From contig JAFGFR010000063.1 in NCBI GenBank assembly GCA_016930955.1, positions 1 to 6,985 of the forward strand: a stretch of DNA of 6,985 nt. Reading direction: 5' to 3'. The notes under the pieces are model-generated. The model did not search any database and had not been told where the DNA came from. It was given only the letters and a program-made list of their open reading frames with translations. This DNA comes from Victivallales bacterium. Lineage in GTDB: Bacteria > Verrucomicrobiota > Lentisphaeria > Victivallales > JAADHT01. Shown here piece by piece: positions 1-6,678 of the stretch. Every line of letters begins with the position of its first letter. The first letter of the stretch is position 1. The translations under genes and the position numbers were made by a program.

Positions 1-1131
1 CTTCAGAGACATCTTCTTCGACTTCTCTCGTGACTGCTTCTTAACAGCCTGGATGTCCTTCCTGATCTTCTCGTTAAGCTCGACCTTCTCAAGGAGAATC
101 TCGGAGTCCTTCAGGTGCCTGTGCAGATAGTCGGCCACGGCCAGCCTGACGGCGTTGACTATCCAGCCGCGTATGTCGCTGTTGCCAAGTTTGTTCTTGG
201 TCTGAGACTCGAAGATCGGATCCTGCAGCTTTATGGCGATCGAGCCGACAATCCCGTCGCGCACGTCGTTGCCGTTGAACGACTTGCCTGAAAAATCGTT
301 TATCCCCTTCAGTATCCCCTCCCTGAATGCCGACAGATGCGTGCCGCCATCGTTCGTGTACTGCCCGTTGACGAATGAGAAGTAGGTCTCGCCATAGTTG
401 GACGTGTGCGAGAAAGCGAATTCAAGGGTCTTGTCCTTGTAGTGGATGATGTTGTATATCTTGTCGTCCTCTATCTCCGTTTCCACCAAGTCCCTTAGCC
501 CGTCCCTGGAGTAATAACGCAAACCGTCGAGGTGCAACGAGAGCCCGCTGTTAAGGAAGGCGTACATCCAGAGCCTCTTCTCTATGTACTCGTTCTGGAA
601 TTGGTATTTTGGGAACATCGCCGAGTCGGGCACGAACCTTACGAATGTACCGTTCGGCTCGTCGGTACTCCCGGAGTCCTCCCCGAGAAGTTCCCCCTGT
701 TTGAAACTCGCGCGATGGTATTTGCCGTCTCGATACGAAACCACCTCAAACTCCTCCGAGAGTGCGTTGACGGCCTTGGTGCCCACACCGTTGAGCCCGA
801 CGGAGAACTGGAAGACATCGGTGTTGTATTTCGCCCCGGTGTTTATCTGTGAAACGCACTCGATGAGCTTGCCCAGCGGTATGCCTCTGCCGTAGTCCCT
901 CACCGACATGCTGCAGCCTTCCAGCGACACCTCGATCTTGCGCCCGTGCCCCATGATGTACTCATCAACGGCGTTGTCTATCACCTCCTTGAGCAGTATG
1001 TAGATGCCGTCGTCAGGGTGCGAGCCGTCACCCATTCTCCCTATATACATCCCCGGACGGATCCTGATATGCTCAAGCGAGCTCAGCGTTTTGATCTTGC
1101 TTTCATCGTAAACTTGTGCGGTTTCAGACAT
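1..1131 (-). CDS. parE: Type IIA DNA topoisomerase B subunit, ParE/GyrB-like, N-terminal 377 residues (3' end outside window)
   Basis: ATPase subunit of a type IIA topoisomerase (topoisomerase IV or gyrase). With a ParC/GyrA-like partner it uses ATP to pass one DNA duplex through another in the cytoplasm. The visible protein begins MSETAQVYDE and holds the complete GHKL ATPase and transducer domains. E49 and N53 lie in KEVIDNAVDE (catalytic Glu and Mg-binding Asn). D79-P85 is the DYGRGIP motif. The ATP lid is S110-S125, containing GLNGVGTKAVNALS. Q310-T311-K312 is the transducer QTK motif contacting the ATP phosphate. The window ends in a Lys-rich stretch just before the expected TOPRIM domain, so the Mg-binding and DNA-cleavage parts are unseen. 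The ATG at 1131 has a GAGGAG Shine-Dalgarno 5 nt upstream. The N-terminal wording (HIRIRPGMYIG, DDGIYILLKEV) resembles Bacteroidota/PVC ParE or second GyrB proteins from memory. Choosing parE over gyrB needs the rest of the gene and the partner subunit. Confidence 0.93.
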   Translation of the reverse strand, partial: MSETAQVYDESKIKTLSSLEHIRIRPGMYIGRMGDGSHPDDGIYILLKEVIDNAVDEYIMGHGRKIEVSLEGCSMSVRDYGRGIPLGKLIECVSQINTGAKYNTDVFQFSVGLNGVGTKAVNALSEEFEVVSYRDGKYHRASFKQGELLGEDSGSTDEPNGTFVRFVPDSAMFPKYQFQNEYIEKRLWMYAFLNSGLSLHLDGLRYYSRDGLRDLVETEIEDDKIYNIIHYKDKTLEFAFSHTSNYGETYFSFVNGQYTNDGGTHLSAFREGILKGINDFSGKSFNGNDVRDGIVGSIAIKLQDPIFESQTKNKLGNSDIRGWIVNAVRLAVADYLHRHLKDSEILLEKVELNEKIRKDIQAVKKQSREKSKKMSLK

Positions 1132-1136
1132 TTAAG

Positions 1137-1142
1137 CTCCTC
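1137..1142 (-). promoter_or_regulatory. Ribosome binding site of the parE-like gene
   Basis: GAGGAG on the minus strand, 5 nt before the ATG at 1131. It fixes the start codon: no other in-frame start nearby has a comparable site, and translation from here begins directly with the family's N-terminal arm. Confidence 0.8.
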
Positions 1143-1149
1143 ATTATAG

Positions 1150-1317
1150 CTAACGACGCGGATGGGGATGAAAAATATATCTTTTCTGGAAAATGTCCAG
1201 TGAAAATAAAAAAACAAACTCGGCCTGCTCATTGGGGAAATGCTGGGTGGGCATGTCGCGCCGAGGAAAAATATCTTCAATTTTGTCTAAAAGGGCTTGC
1301 CACTGCGTGGCTTCCAT
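1150..1317 (-). CDS. Doubtful small ORF, 55 residues, upstream of the parE-like gene
   Basis: An open frame beginning MEATQWQALLDKIEDIFPRR and ending in a His/Arg-rich tail (HPHPRR). I recognise no family. For it: the stop lies 18 nt before the parE-like start, a typical operon gap, and the first 20 residues read like an amphipathic helix. Against it: no Shine-Dalgarno lies near the ATG at 1317, and the start codon region overlaps the strong rpsB promoter on the opposite strand. The DNA is more AT-rich than neighbouring genes, and I see no promoter for it upstream. The frame stays open back to an alternative start at 1395, inside the rpsB leader. Most likely it is a chance ORF in a regulatory region. 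Confidence 0.15.
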   Translation of the reverse strand: MEATQWQALLDKIEDIFPRRDMPTQHFPNEQAEFVFLFSLDIFQKRYIFHPHPRR

Positions 1318-1325
1318 GATATAAT
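1297..1325 (+). promoter_or_regulatory. Sigma70-type promoter of rpsB-tsf
   Basis: TTGCCA (1297-1302), a spacer of exactly 17 nt, then TATAAT (1320-1325). A TGA triplet directly before the -10 gives an extended -10. Transcription would start near 1331-1333, leaving a leader of about 135 nt before rpsB. The near-consensus match fits the high expression needed for ribosomal protein and elongation factor genes. No start site has been measured here, so the call rests on sequence match and position. Confidence 0.8.
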
Positions 1326-1331
1326 ACCGGC

Positions 1332-1468
1332 CTTTTGCGCTCAGGGAACTTGAAATTGTGTGTTTCGGGCGCGGGAGGAAAGACGGTTTTTTCAAGACAA
1401 TTTAACCCAATGATGTTTTCCCGGCCGGTGGCTGCGGCAAAGGCATCGCAAAAAAAAAGAGGCTGCGT
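1332..1468 (+). promoter_or_regulatory. rpsB 5' leader, candidate autoregulatory RNA
   Basis: The predicted leader can form one of two 7-bp helices. One pairs 1349-1355 (CTTGAAA) with 1390-1396 (TTTCAAG). The other pairs 1353-1359 (AAATTGT) with 1397-1403 (ACAATTT). They share 1353-1355 and so exclude each other, which would suit a switch. S2 binding to the rpsB leader is known to repress rpsB-tsf in gammaproteobacteria. Whether this leader works that way is inference, and I do not recognise it as any named motif. The 3' part is an A-run followed by the Shine-Dalgarno. Confidence 0.35.
1458..1462 (+). promoter_or_regulatory. Ribosome binding site of rpsB
   Basis: AGAGG, 6 nt before the ATG at 1469 and just after an A-run. 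It supports that ATG, which gives the standard S2 N-terminus MAKVTVQDLMAAGVHFGH. Confidence 0.75.
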
Positions 1469-2476
1469 ATGGCGAAAGTGACGGTTCAGGATCTCATGGC
1501 GGCGGGTGTCCACTTCGGACATCAGACCAAACGTTGGAACCCCAAGATGAGCGATTATGTCTATGGGGTCAAGAGTGGAATCTACATTATCGATTTGGGC
1601 AAGACCATGCACCAGATCGCGGCGGCGTGCAATTTCCTCCAGCATACAGTGGCCGATGGCGGCACGATACTGTTTGTCGGCACCAAGAGGCAGGCGCAGG
1701 AGGTCGTGAAGGAGGCCGCCCTGGATACAGGGTCGTATTTCGTCACCGAACGCTGGCTGGGAGGAACCCTCACAAACAACAAGACGATTCAGCAGAGCGT
1801 CAGTAAGATGCACGAGCTGGACAAGCTTCTTGACGATAACTCGGGCGAAGGCGCCGCGATGAAGAAGAAGGAACTCTCATCCTGCACACGCAAAGCCAAC
1901 AAGCTGCACCGCAACCTCGACGGCATCTGGAACATGAAGAGACTCCCAGCAGCTCTGGTTGTCGTGGATGCCTGCCATGAAAATATAGCCGTCGCGGAGG
2001 CAAGCAAGCTGGGGATACCCATAGTCGGCATCATCGACACCAATGCCAATCCTGACCGTATCTCATACCCTATCGTGGCCAATGACGATGCCGTGAAGTC
2101 AATAAGTGTGATAATGGGGGTTTTGAAGGATGCGGTGAAGGTTGCTTCCGAGATATATCTGAAGAGGGCTGCGGAGGAGAAGGCTCGCAAAGAGGAGGAG
2201 AAGGCGCGTCGCGACGAGGAGAAGGCAAGGGAAAGGGAGGCTAAGGCCAAGGAACAGAAGGAGAAGAAGCCAGTTGCTGAGAAGGGGAAGGAAGGTGGTG
2301 GGAAGTCCTCTTCGACGAAGTCCCGCTCGAAGGCTCCCAAAGTGAAGGATGCTGCGCCTGCCACCGCCGAGAAGGGTGAAAAGGTTGGCAAGAAGCCTGC
2401 CAAGGGTGCTGCGGACAAAAAAGCTGCCCAGAAAGAGGTGGTTGTGGAACCGGTTGAAAGCAAGGAGAAAGAATAA
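1469..2476 (+). CDS. rpsB: 30S ribosomal protein S2 with long charged C-terminal tail
   Basis: Structural protein of the small ribosomal subunit, 335 residues. Residues 1-231 are a complete S2 core. The N-terminal signature is VHFGHQTKRWNPKM (14-27), then YIIDLGKT (39-46), VGTKRQA (70-76), RWLGGTLTN (95-103) and the coiled-coil arm around 110-150. The C-terminal signature is PALVVVDACHENIAVAEA (160-178, with one extra A) followed by GIPIVGIIDTNANPD (182-196). Bacterial S2 usually ends soon after the core, at about 230-260 residues. Here residues 232-335 add about 104 residues rich in Lys, Glu and Ala, first a likely charged helix (232-268), then a low-complexity Lys/Ala/Ser segment. The gene follows a strong promoter and leader, and its TAA overlaps the ATG of tsf by one base. 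The reading frame is intact through the tail, so the tail is not a frameshift artefact. Identification of S2 is secure; the tail's role is unknown. Confidence 0.97.
   Translation: MAKVTVQDLMAAGVHFGHQTKRWNPKMSDYVYGVKSGIYIIDLGKTMHQIAAACNFLQHTVADGGTILFVGTKRQAQEVVKEAALDTGSYFVTERWLGGTLTNNKTIQQSVSKMHELDKLLDDNSGEGAAMKKKELSSCTRKANKLHRNLDGIWNMKRLPAALVVVDACHENIAVAEASKLGIPIVGIIDTNANPDRISYPIVANDDAVKSISVIMGVLKDAVKVASEIYLKRAAEEKARKEEEKARRDEEKAREREAKAKEQKEKKPVAEKGKEGGGKSSSTKSRSKAPKVKDAAPATAEKGEKVGKKPAKGAADKKAAQKEVVVEPVESKEKE
2462..2467 (+). promoter_or_regulatory. Ribosome binding site of tsf, inside the end of rpsB
   Basis: AAGGAG within the last codons of rpsB, 8 nt before the tsf ATG at 2476. With the TAATG stop-start overlap it suggests coupled translation of S2 and EF-Ts. 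Confidence 0.8.
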
Positions 2477-3276
2477 TGGCCGAGATAAGCGCACAGGCAG
2501 TCAAGGAACTGCGGGAGAAGACGGATGCAGGAATGATGGACTGCAAGAGGGCGCTGGTCGAGGCCGGCGGCGACATGGGCAAGGCAATAGAGATTTTGCG
2601 CAAGGCGGGTATAGCGAAGGCCGAGAAGAAGTCCGGCAGAGCCACGAAGGAAGGCAGGATCGTGTCTTTCATAGACGGTGGCACCGGGGTGTTGCTCGAG
2701 GCTCTCTGCGAGACGGATTTTGTCGCCACGAACCAGAAGTTCACTGAATATATCAATGAGCTTGCTGCCAGGGTTGCCGGATATGATGCGGAAGGCGATG
2801 TCTCAAAGATGCTTGCAGATAACGAGAAAGCAAGCCTGACAGCCTTGATCGCGACGATCGGCGAGAACATGCAGCTGCGCAGGGCGCTAAGATGGGTCAG
2901 CAAGGGAAGCTGCGCATCATATCTCCACATGGGCGGCAGGATCGGAGTGCTGGTCGACGTCGAGGGCGATTCGAGCCAGGATGCTCTCAACGACCTATGC
3001 ATGCACATAGCCGCCTTCAAGCCTGATTATGTCACTCCGGAGGAAATTCCTGCAGACGTGATGGCTAAAGAGAAGGACATAGCGGCTCATCAGGTCAAAG
3101 GGAAGCCTGCTGACATAGCCGAGAAGATCGTCATGGGCAAGATCAGCAAGTGGTACAAGGAGGTATGTCTTGTGCACCAGCCTTGGATCAGGGACGACAA
3201 GCAGACAGTCCAGTCGGCGAATCCCGGGATGCGTATCAAGCGTTTCGTCCGCTGGGAGATAGGCGAGGATATCTAA
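2476..3276 (+). CDS. tsf: Translation elongation factor Ts
   Basis: Guanine nucleotide exchange factor that releases GDP from EF-Tu in the cytoplasm so that EF-Tu can reload GTP. At 266 residues it is slightly shorter than the E. coli protein (about 283). Residues 1-50 are the UBA-like N-terminal domain, with the first family signature LREKTDAGMMDCKRAL (11-26). T80-D81-F82-V83 is the TDFV motif; the Asp-Phe pair contacts EF-Tu near its Mg site in the E. coli complex. Core subdomains follow, with GENMQLRR (129-136), HMGGRIGVLVD (151-161) and a C-terminal module around EKIVMGKISKWYKEVCLVHQPWI (216-238). The start overlaps the rpsB stop (TAATG), placing both genes in one transcript. The usual downstream partners pyrH and frr are absent: the next gene is on the opposite strand. 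No residues look defective. Confidence 0.97.
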   Translation: MAEISAQAVKELREKTDAGMMDCKRALVEAGGDMGKAIEILRKAGIAKAEKKSGRATKEGRIVSFIDGGTGVLLEALCETDFVATNQKFTEYINELAARVAGYDAEGDVSKMLADNEKASLTALIATIGENMQLRRALRWVSKGSCASYLHMGGRIGVLVDVEGDSSQDALNDLCMHIAAFKPDYVTPEEIPADVMAKEKDIAAHQVKGKPADIAEKIVMGKISKWYKEVCLVHQPWIRDDKQTVQSANPGMRIKRFVRWEIGEDI

Positions 3277-3447
3277 GCTGTCATTTTTGAGATTTAACGG
3301 CTCTGTTCAAGATCATCGGAGAGGGCATTGCTGCAGAGCCAACTTCAAAACTCCTCGTGGCCGTGCGGCCTGCCATTTTGGATGCGAGGGCACGCCGAGG
3401 CGGAGGGGGGCATACCTTCTTGGTTTACCCCGACCGCCTAGGGCAAC
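3277..3447. other. Convergent spacer between tsf and the polyprenyl synthase gene
   Basis: 171 bp with no convincing gene. It contains an inverted repeat at 3299-3305/3334-3340 (GGCTCTG and CAGAGCC, 28-nt loop), a small GGCC/GGCC hairpin at 3359-3370 followed by TGCCATTTT, and a larger hairpin at 3398-3439. A classic hairpin plus long U-tract terminator is not visible for either gene, so transcript ends are uncertain. Confidence 0.7.
3398..3439 (-). terminator. Strong bipartite hairpin just past the polyprenyl synthase stop, possible terminator
   Basis: The outer stem AGGCGG/CCGCCT (3398-3403 with 3434-3439) and a short internal loop enclose an inner stem. The inner stem pairs 3407-3416 with 3422-3431 at 8 of 10 positions around a TTCTT loop. 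It begins 8 nt after the minus-strand stop at 3448. It could terminate the minus-strand operon, protect its 3' end, or also stop tsf read-through. No U-tract follows it on either strand, so intrinsic termination is not assured. Confidence 0.45.
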
Positions 3448-4530
3448 TCACGCATTTCTCGTCGTGACATGATCCGCCAGATCGGACAAAAGGCCATTAT
3501 AGCGGTTTCGGGGGAGTGCATCAACAAGACTTTTTGCATCCTGCGCCAGCGCCGAACATTCATCCAGTACCGCCGCCTCGGCTCCCGAATCGCTGATTAT
3601 TCTGCGAATCTCGCAGATGTCCTCGTGTGAGAATTTTGGTCTGCGTACAAAAGCCATAAATCTTGAGCGCCCTCCGTCGTCGAGATTCTCTAAAGTCCTC
3701 AAAAAAAGCATCGTGGGCTTGCCCCCCGAAAGGTCGGAAGCCAAAGGCTTGCCGGTTTCTTCTTCGTCAGAATATATCCCCAGCCAGTCGTCACGGAGCT
3801 GGAACGCCAGTCCTATAGCCCTCGCATATTTTGATATCAAAGCGACACGGCTGTCCTCTCTTACACCTTCACCGATTCCCATCCCGATTGCCGCGCCGGA
3901 CACAGCACAGAAATCCAGCAAGGCTCCCGTCTTCATCTCCAGCATCCGCCTGACTTCCGCGATTGTAACCATGTCCCAGATCTTGTGCGAATAATCGACA
4001 TCCAAGGCTTCACCGCTGATCAAGACCCGCCCCACATTCTCATGGAGCTCACGCGCAAGCCATAGCACCACATCGCCCAAGACTCCGCACTCGACCGACC
4101 GCAACAGCATGTTCGCCGCCCACCCGTGCTGTATGTCGCCCGCAAGCATCGCCATGTCCCGCCCGTACTTCAAAGCATCCGAACAGCCCATCCCCAAAGA
4201 ACTTGCGAATTCCGCAAGCGACGCATGTGACGATGCCCTGTGCCTGCGCAAGGCATCATCGTCAATTATATCGTCGTGAACCAGCGTCCAGTTGTGGTAT
4301 ATCTCAACCGCTGCAGCTGCAAATCTCGCAGAATCCACATCACCGCCGAAAAGCCCGCAACAGAAGCGAAGAAGGGCCGAGCGCAGACGCTTGCCGCCGC
4401 GCAACGGATAGTCCCTTACCGCCTCCCTGAGACATTCAGGCATGACAGACACAGGATACATGTCCTCCCCGATCACCCTGCCCATCAGATCCGAGTTGAT
4501 CTCCAGCTCGCGCAGCAGTTCTCCTGTCAT
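3448..4530 (-). CDS. Trans-isoprenyl (polyprenyl) diphosphate synthase, short-chain type
   Basis: Head-to-tail prenyltransferase that adds isopentenyl diphosphate units to an allylic diphosphate, feeding quinone, carotenoid or lipid-carrier synthesis. It is soluble and 360 residues long. Visible motifs: GGKRLRSAL (45-53) binds IPP. The first Asp-rich motif is D86-D87-I-I-D90, followed by R95-R96. K200-T201, F243-Q244 and the second Asp-rich region D247-D248-W-L-G251 follow, with K261 and K271. The fifth position of the second motif is Gly instead of Asp, a variant I recall from actinobacterial and some other homologues, so probably still active. W81 sits five residues before the first motif, where an aromatic residue limits chain length in archaeal GGPP synthases. 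This suggests a product near C20, but that is inference. The ATG at 4530 has a GGGAGG site upstream and starts 15 nt after the preceding gene's stop. ispA, idsA or crtE cannot be chosen from sequence alone. Confidence 0.93.
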   Translation of the reverse strand: MTGELLRELEINSDLMGRVIGEDMYPVSVMPECLREAVRDYPLRGGKRLRSALLRFCCGLFGGDVDSARFAAAAVEIYHNWTLVHDDIIDDDALRRHRASSHASLAEFASSLGMGCSDALKYGRDMAMLAGDIQHGWAANMLLRSVECGVLGDVVLWLARELHENVGRVLISGEALDVDYSHKIWDMVTIAEVRRMLEMKTGALLDFCAVSGAAIGMGIGEGVREDSRVALISKYARAIGLAFQLRDDWLGIYSDEEETGKPLASDLSGGKPTMLFLRTLENLDDGGRSRFMAFVRRPKFSHEDICEIRRIISDSGAEAAVLDECSALAQDAKSLVDALPRNRYNGLLSDLADHVTTRNA

Positions 4531-4535
4531 TTGAT

Positions 4536-4541
4536 GCCTCC
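4536..4541 (-). promoter_or_regulatory. Ribosome binding site of the polyprenyl synthase gene
   Basis: GGGAGG on the minus strand, 5 nt before the ATG at 4530, in the 15-nt gap after the stop of the upstream gene. It supports the start and co-transcription of the two genes. Confidence 0.75.
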
Positions 4542-4545
4542 CGAT

Positions 4546-6663
4546 CTACTTGAACATTGATCCCGCTTTCTTGCCGTAACGAAGTATCTCGTCCATAGGG
4601 ATGTTGAAATTTATGTCGAAGGATATGCCCTGGAACCTTGCCTTTGGATCGCCTTCCCCCGAAGGTCTCAGCACAGTGTTCTCGTCAAACGCGAAAGGAA
4701 GCCTGTCGCTCGGGGCACCGTCAAGCTCAAGCCTTATGTGCATCATGTCACCCAAGGTATTGAAGTTCATGCGGACCCAGTTGTAGCTGTAGTCCCGCAG
4801 AGCCTCCCGCGCAATGGCCATCTGGATGCTCGTGGCAGCAAGTTCGCTGCCTGTAAAATCCTTGAGCTGTATCTTGCCGCCTTGCCCCGGAGTGGAGTAT
4901 AAATACCCGTTCCTGATGTGTAGCTTCCCGTTCCTGTAAACCACGGGTATGCGCCCGGCCACCCTGCCTTCTCCCGATGCCTGGGCAATCTTGAGCTGCC
5001 CAAGGAAGTCCGTCACCCTCATCCGGTCGCAGAAAAAAGTGAAGTCAAGGTTCTCAAGATCGTCAAGGTCAACCCTCACTGCCCCGAAATCCATCACACC
5101 TCCACACCACTCGACAACACTCCTCTCAAGAAAAATCTTCCTCGCTGTCTCCATCTGGAAGCGGATATCCCCTGCGCCAAAATCAAGATCCTTGTACTTC
5201 AGGCCCGCGAAAGACAGCCGTTGCTCAGGGCCGCTACGCATCGCCCGGAGATCAGGAATGTCAAAATCAACATTCAAACCACTTACACTTACCCCTTTGT
5301 CCAAGTCCTCGATGTCCGCGCCCGCGATTTTCGCCCCTGCTCGCAGAGACCGTTTGTCAAACAAAAAACTCCCTCCGCCATCCCCGGACACAAACATACC
5401 TTTCATCTTCGGAGCAAAAATACCAACATCAAAACGAGCATTCGAAACCCTTATCTCAGCCTCGGCGACACCGGTACATCCATCGGATGCACGGCCAGGA
5501 AGAAGGCATTTGCCGGAAAGCGAGATCGAACAATCATCACCCCCAAGCGCCTCGGACAATAAATTGCCGTCAAAAAGCACTTCCCCGGCAGACTGTCGAA
5601 ACACTATCCTCCCGATGCCCAAACCACTGCCCTTGTAGCTCATCCTGCCCACGTCCAGATGACCCGAATCACTTCCCCCGGAAGTCACGGGCCGCCAATG
5701 AAAAACATCAGATAACCCGAATCCCAGCAAGAGTTTGCCTTCAACATCCTTTAAGCTCGCCCCGGCGAGGGAAAAATTTCCATCTGCGAATTCAGCAGAA
5801 ACTTTCCCGTCAAGACGGTCGGAATCCTGATATACACCGCCTGAAACACCGAGCCGAGGAATATCCAAATCCGCCCTCCCCCCCACCGAGCCTCTCAACC
5901 CTGCCAAAAAAATTGCGAATTTAGCATAAAAATCCTCGCAACGACTGTCGGCCGACAGCAAGCCCTCAGAGGAAATATCGAATCGTAGCTCCTCGCAGGA
6001 AAGACCTTGAGGAACAAAAGGCACACGGCTAAATCTTTTCCCCGCCCCCGAGGCAGACAGACAGAAAAAACCATCACAGGAAATAGAAAAATCCAAATCA
6101 AAAGGAAGCTCAACTCGGAACTCGACATCCTCGGTGAAACGCCTGAAAACAAGCAAAGAGTCACGCAGCTCCACTCGTGCCCCAGGTGCGATCGCCTTGA
6201 GAAAGCCCTCCGAAATCCTGAGCCTGCCGACAAAAGGCTCCGGCTTCACAGCCTTGTCAGCTCCAACATCAAAATCGCCACGGGGCAAAGCCACGCCAGG
6301 AATGTAATACCTCCCACGCGACTCGACTACATCAATCGAAAGGCCAGACACAACGATCTTGTTCCACCCGGAAGAGGCACCTGAACGCACAATCTGAAGC
6401 TCACGCGCGAAAACGCCGGGATTATCTTTCGGCCCCACCCTGATATTCCGGACACATATCTCGTCCAGCGACAGCCCCACAACTTCCATCGAAAGATCGG
6501 ATACGCCGAACGCCCGCGAGACGATCCTCGTGCCAACTTCAAGCATCCGAGGCGCAGAGACAACAAGATGCCAAATCAAAAACAACGGCACAAACACCAG
6601 AACGAGCGCATAAAACACCCGGAAAAACAACTTGCGCCTTTTATCCTTAGTACTAGACACCAT
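4546..6663 (-). CDS. YdbH/AsmA-like envelope protein with N-terminal membrane anchor
   Basis: A 705-residue protein with a short basic N-terminus (KDKRRK, 6-11), one hydrophobic anchor (about 16-36), then a long region rich in short beta-type segments with alternating Gly, Asp and Ser. I read it as periplasmic. The last ~105 residues (containing EALRDYSYNWVRMNFNTLGD, then RLELDG, and FDINFNIPMDEILRYGKK near the end) look like the C-terminal domain Pfam names DctA-YdbH. E. coli YdbH, with TamB and YhdP, belongs to the AsmA-like group that moves phospholipid between inner and outer membranes. That role is inferred from family, not shown here. I chose the ATG at 6663 over an in-frame TTG at 6690, because the TTG lies upstream of the -10 box of a good promoter. 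The Shine-Dalgarno is weak (GGTG). The polyprenyl synthase gene follows after 15 nt. The middle region is hard to assign, so the family call is moderate. Confidence 0.8.
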   Translation of the reverse strand: MVSSTKDKRRKLFFRVFYALVLVFVPLFLIWHLVVSAPRMLEVGTRIVSRAFGVSDLSMEVVGLSLDEICVRNIRVGPKDNPGVFARELQIVRSGASSGWNKIVVSGLSIDVVESRGRYYIPGVALPRGDFDVGADKAVKPEPFVGRLRISEGFLKAIAPGARVELRDSLLVFRRFTEDVEFRVELPFDLDFSISCDGFFCLSASGAGKRFSRVPFVPQGLSCEELRFDISSEGLLSADSRCEDFYAKFAIFLAGLRGSVGGRADLDIPRLGVSGGVYQDSDRLDGKVSAEFADGNFSLAGASLKDVEGKLLLGFGLSDVFHWRPVTSGGSDSGHLDVGRMSYKGSGLGIGRIVFRQSAGEVLFDGNLLSEALGGDDCSISLSGKCLLPGRASDGCTGVAEAEIRVSNARFDVGIFAPKMKGMFVSGDGGGSFLFDKRSLRAGAKIAGADIEDLDKGVSVSGLNVDFDIPDLRAMRSGPEQRLSFAGLKYKDLDFGAGDIRFQMETARKIFLERSVVEWCGGVMDFGAVRVDLDDLENLDFTFFCDRMRVTDFLGQLKIAQASGEGRVAGRIPVVYRNGKLHIRNGYLYSTPGQGGKIQLKDFTGSELAATSIQMAIAREALRDYSYNWVRMNFNTLGDMMHIRLELDGAPSDRLPFAFDENTVLRPSGEGDPKARFQGISFDINFNIPMDEILRYGKKAGSMFK

Positions 6664-6678
6664 TTGACACCATGCACA

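Larger units (their letters stand above)
1132..1468. other. Divergent intergenic region between parE-like gene and rpsB
   Basis: 337 bp, AT-richer than the flanking genes, especially 1165-1290. It holds the rpsB promoter and leader on the right and the parE-like upstream region on the left. A dyad at 1186-1200 (CTGGA, 5-nt gap, TCCAG) flanked by T and A runs could be an operator or a small hairpin. No gene here is convincing. A TATAAT on the minus strand (1143-1148) has no matching -35, and its transcript would start inside the parE Shine-Dalgarno, so I could not place the parE promoter. Confidence 0.7.

Noticed and set aside
1143..1148. Perfect TATAAT on the minus strand just before the parE-like gene
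   Set aside because: There is no recognisable -35 at 16-18 nt, and transcription would start inside or after the ribosome site GAGGAG.
1326..1429. Seven-base complementarity ACCGGCC (1326-1332) with GGCCGGT (1423-1429)
   Set aside because: The left arm lies between the -10 box and the expected transcription start, so most of it should not be in the rpsB leader RNA.
1789..2463. Long Ser/Phe/Ala-rich open frame antisense to rpsB
   Set aside because: It is a shadow of the purine-rich Lys/Glu/Ala tail codons of S2; there is no family resemblance or ribosome site.
2241..3020. 259-residue frame antisense to the end of rpsB and most of tsf
   Set aside because: It spans two certain genes on the other strand and has low-complexity composition.
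3299..3340. GGCTCTG/CAGAGCC inverted repeat as a tsf terminator
   Set aside because: A 28-nt loop and no following U-tract make intrinsic termination unlikely; recorded only as part of the spacer.
4949..5638. 229-residue plus-strand frame inside the ydbH-like gene
   Set aside because: Ser/Pro/Lys-rich antisense shadow of a Gly/Asp/Ser-rich coding sequence; no recognisable domain.
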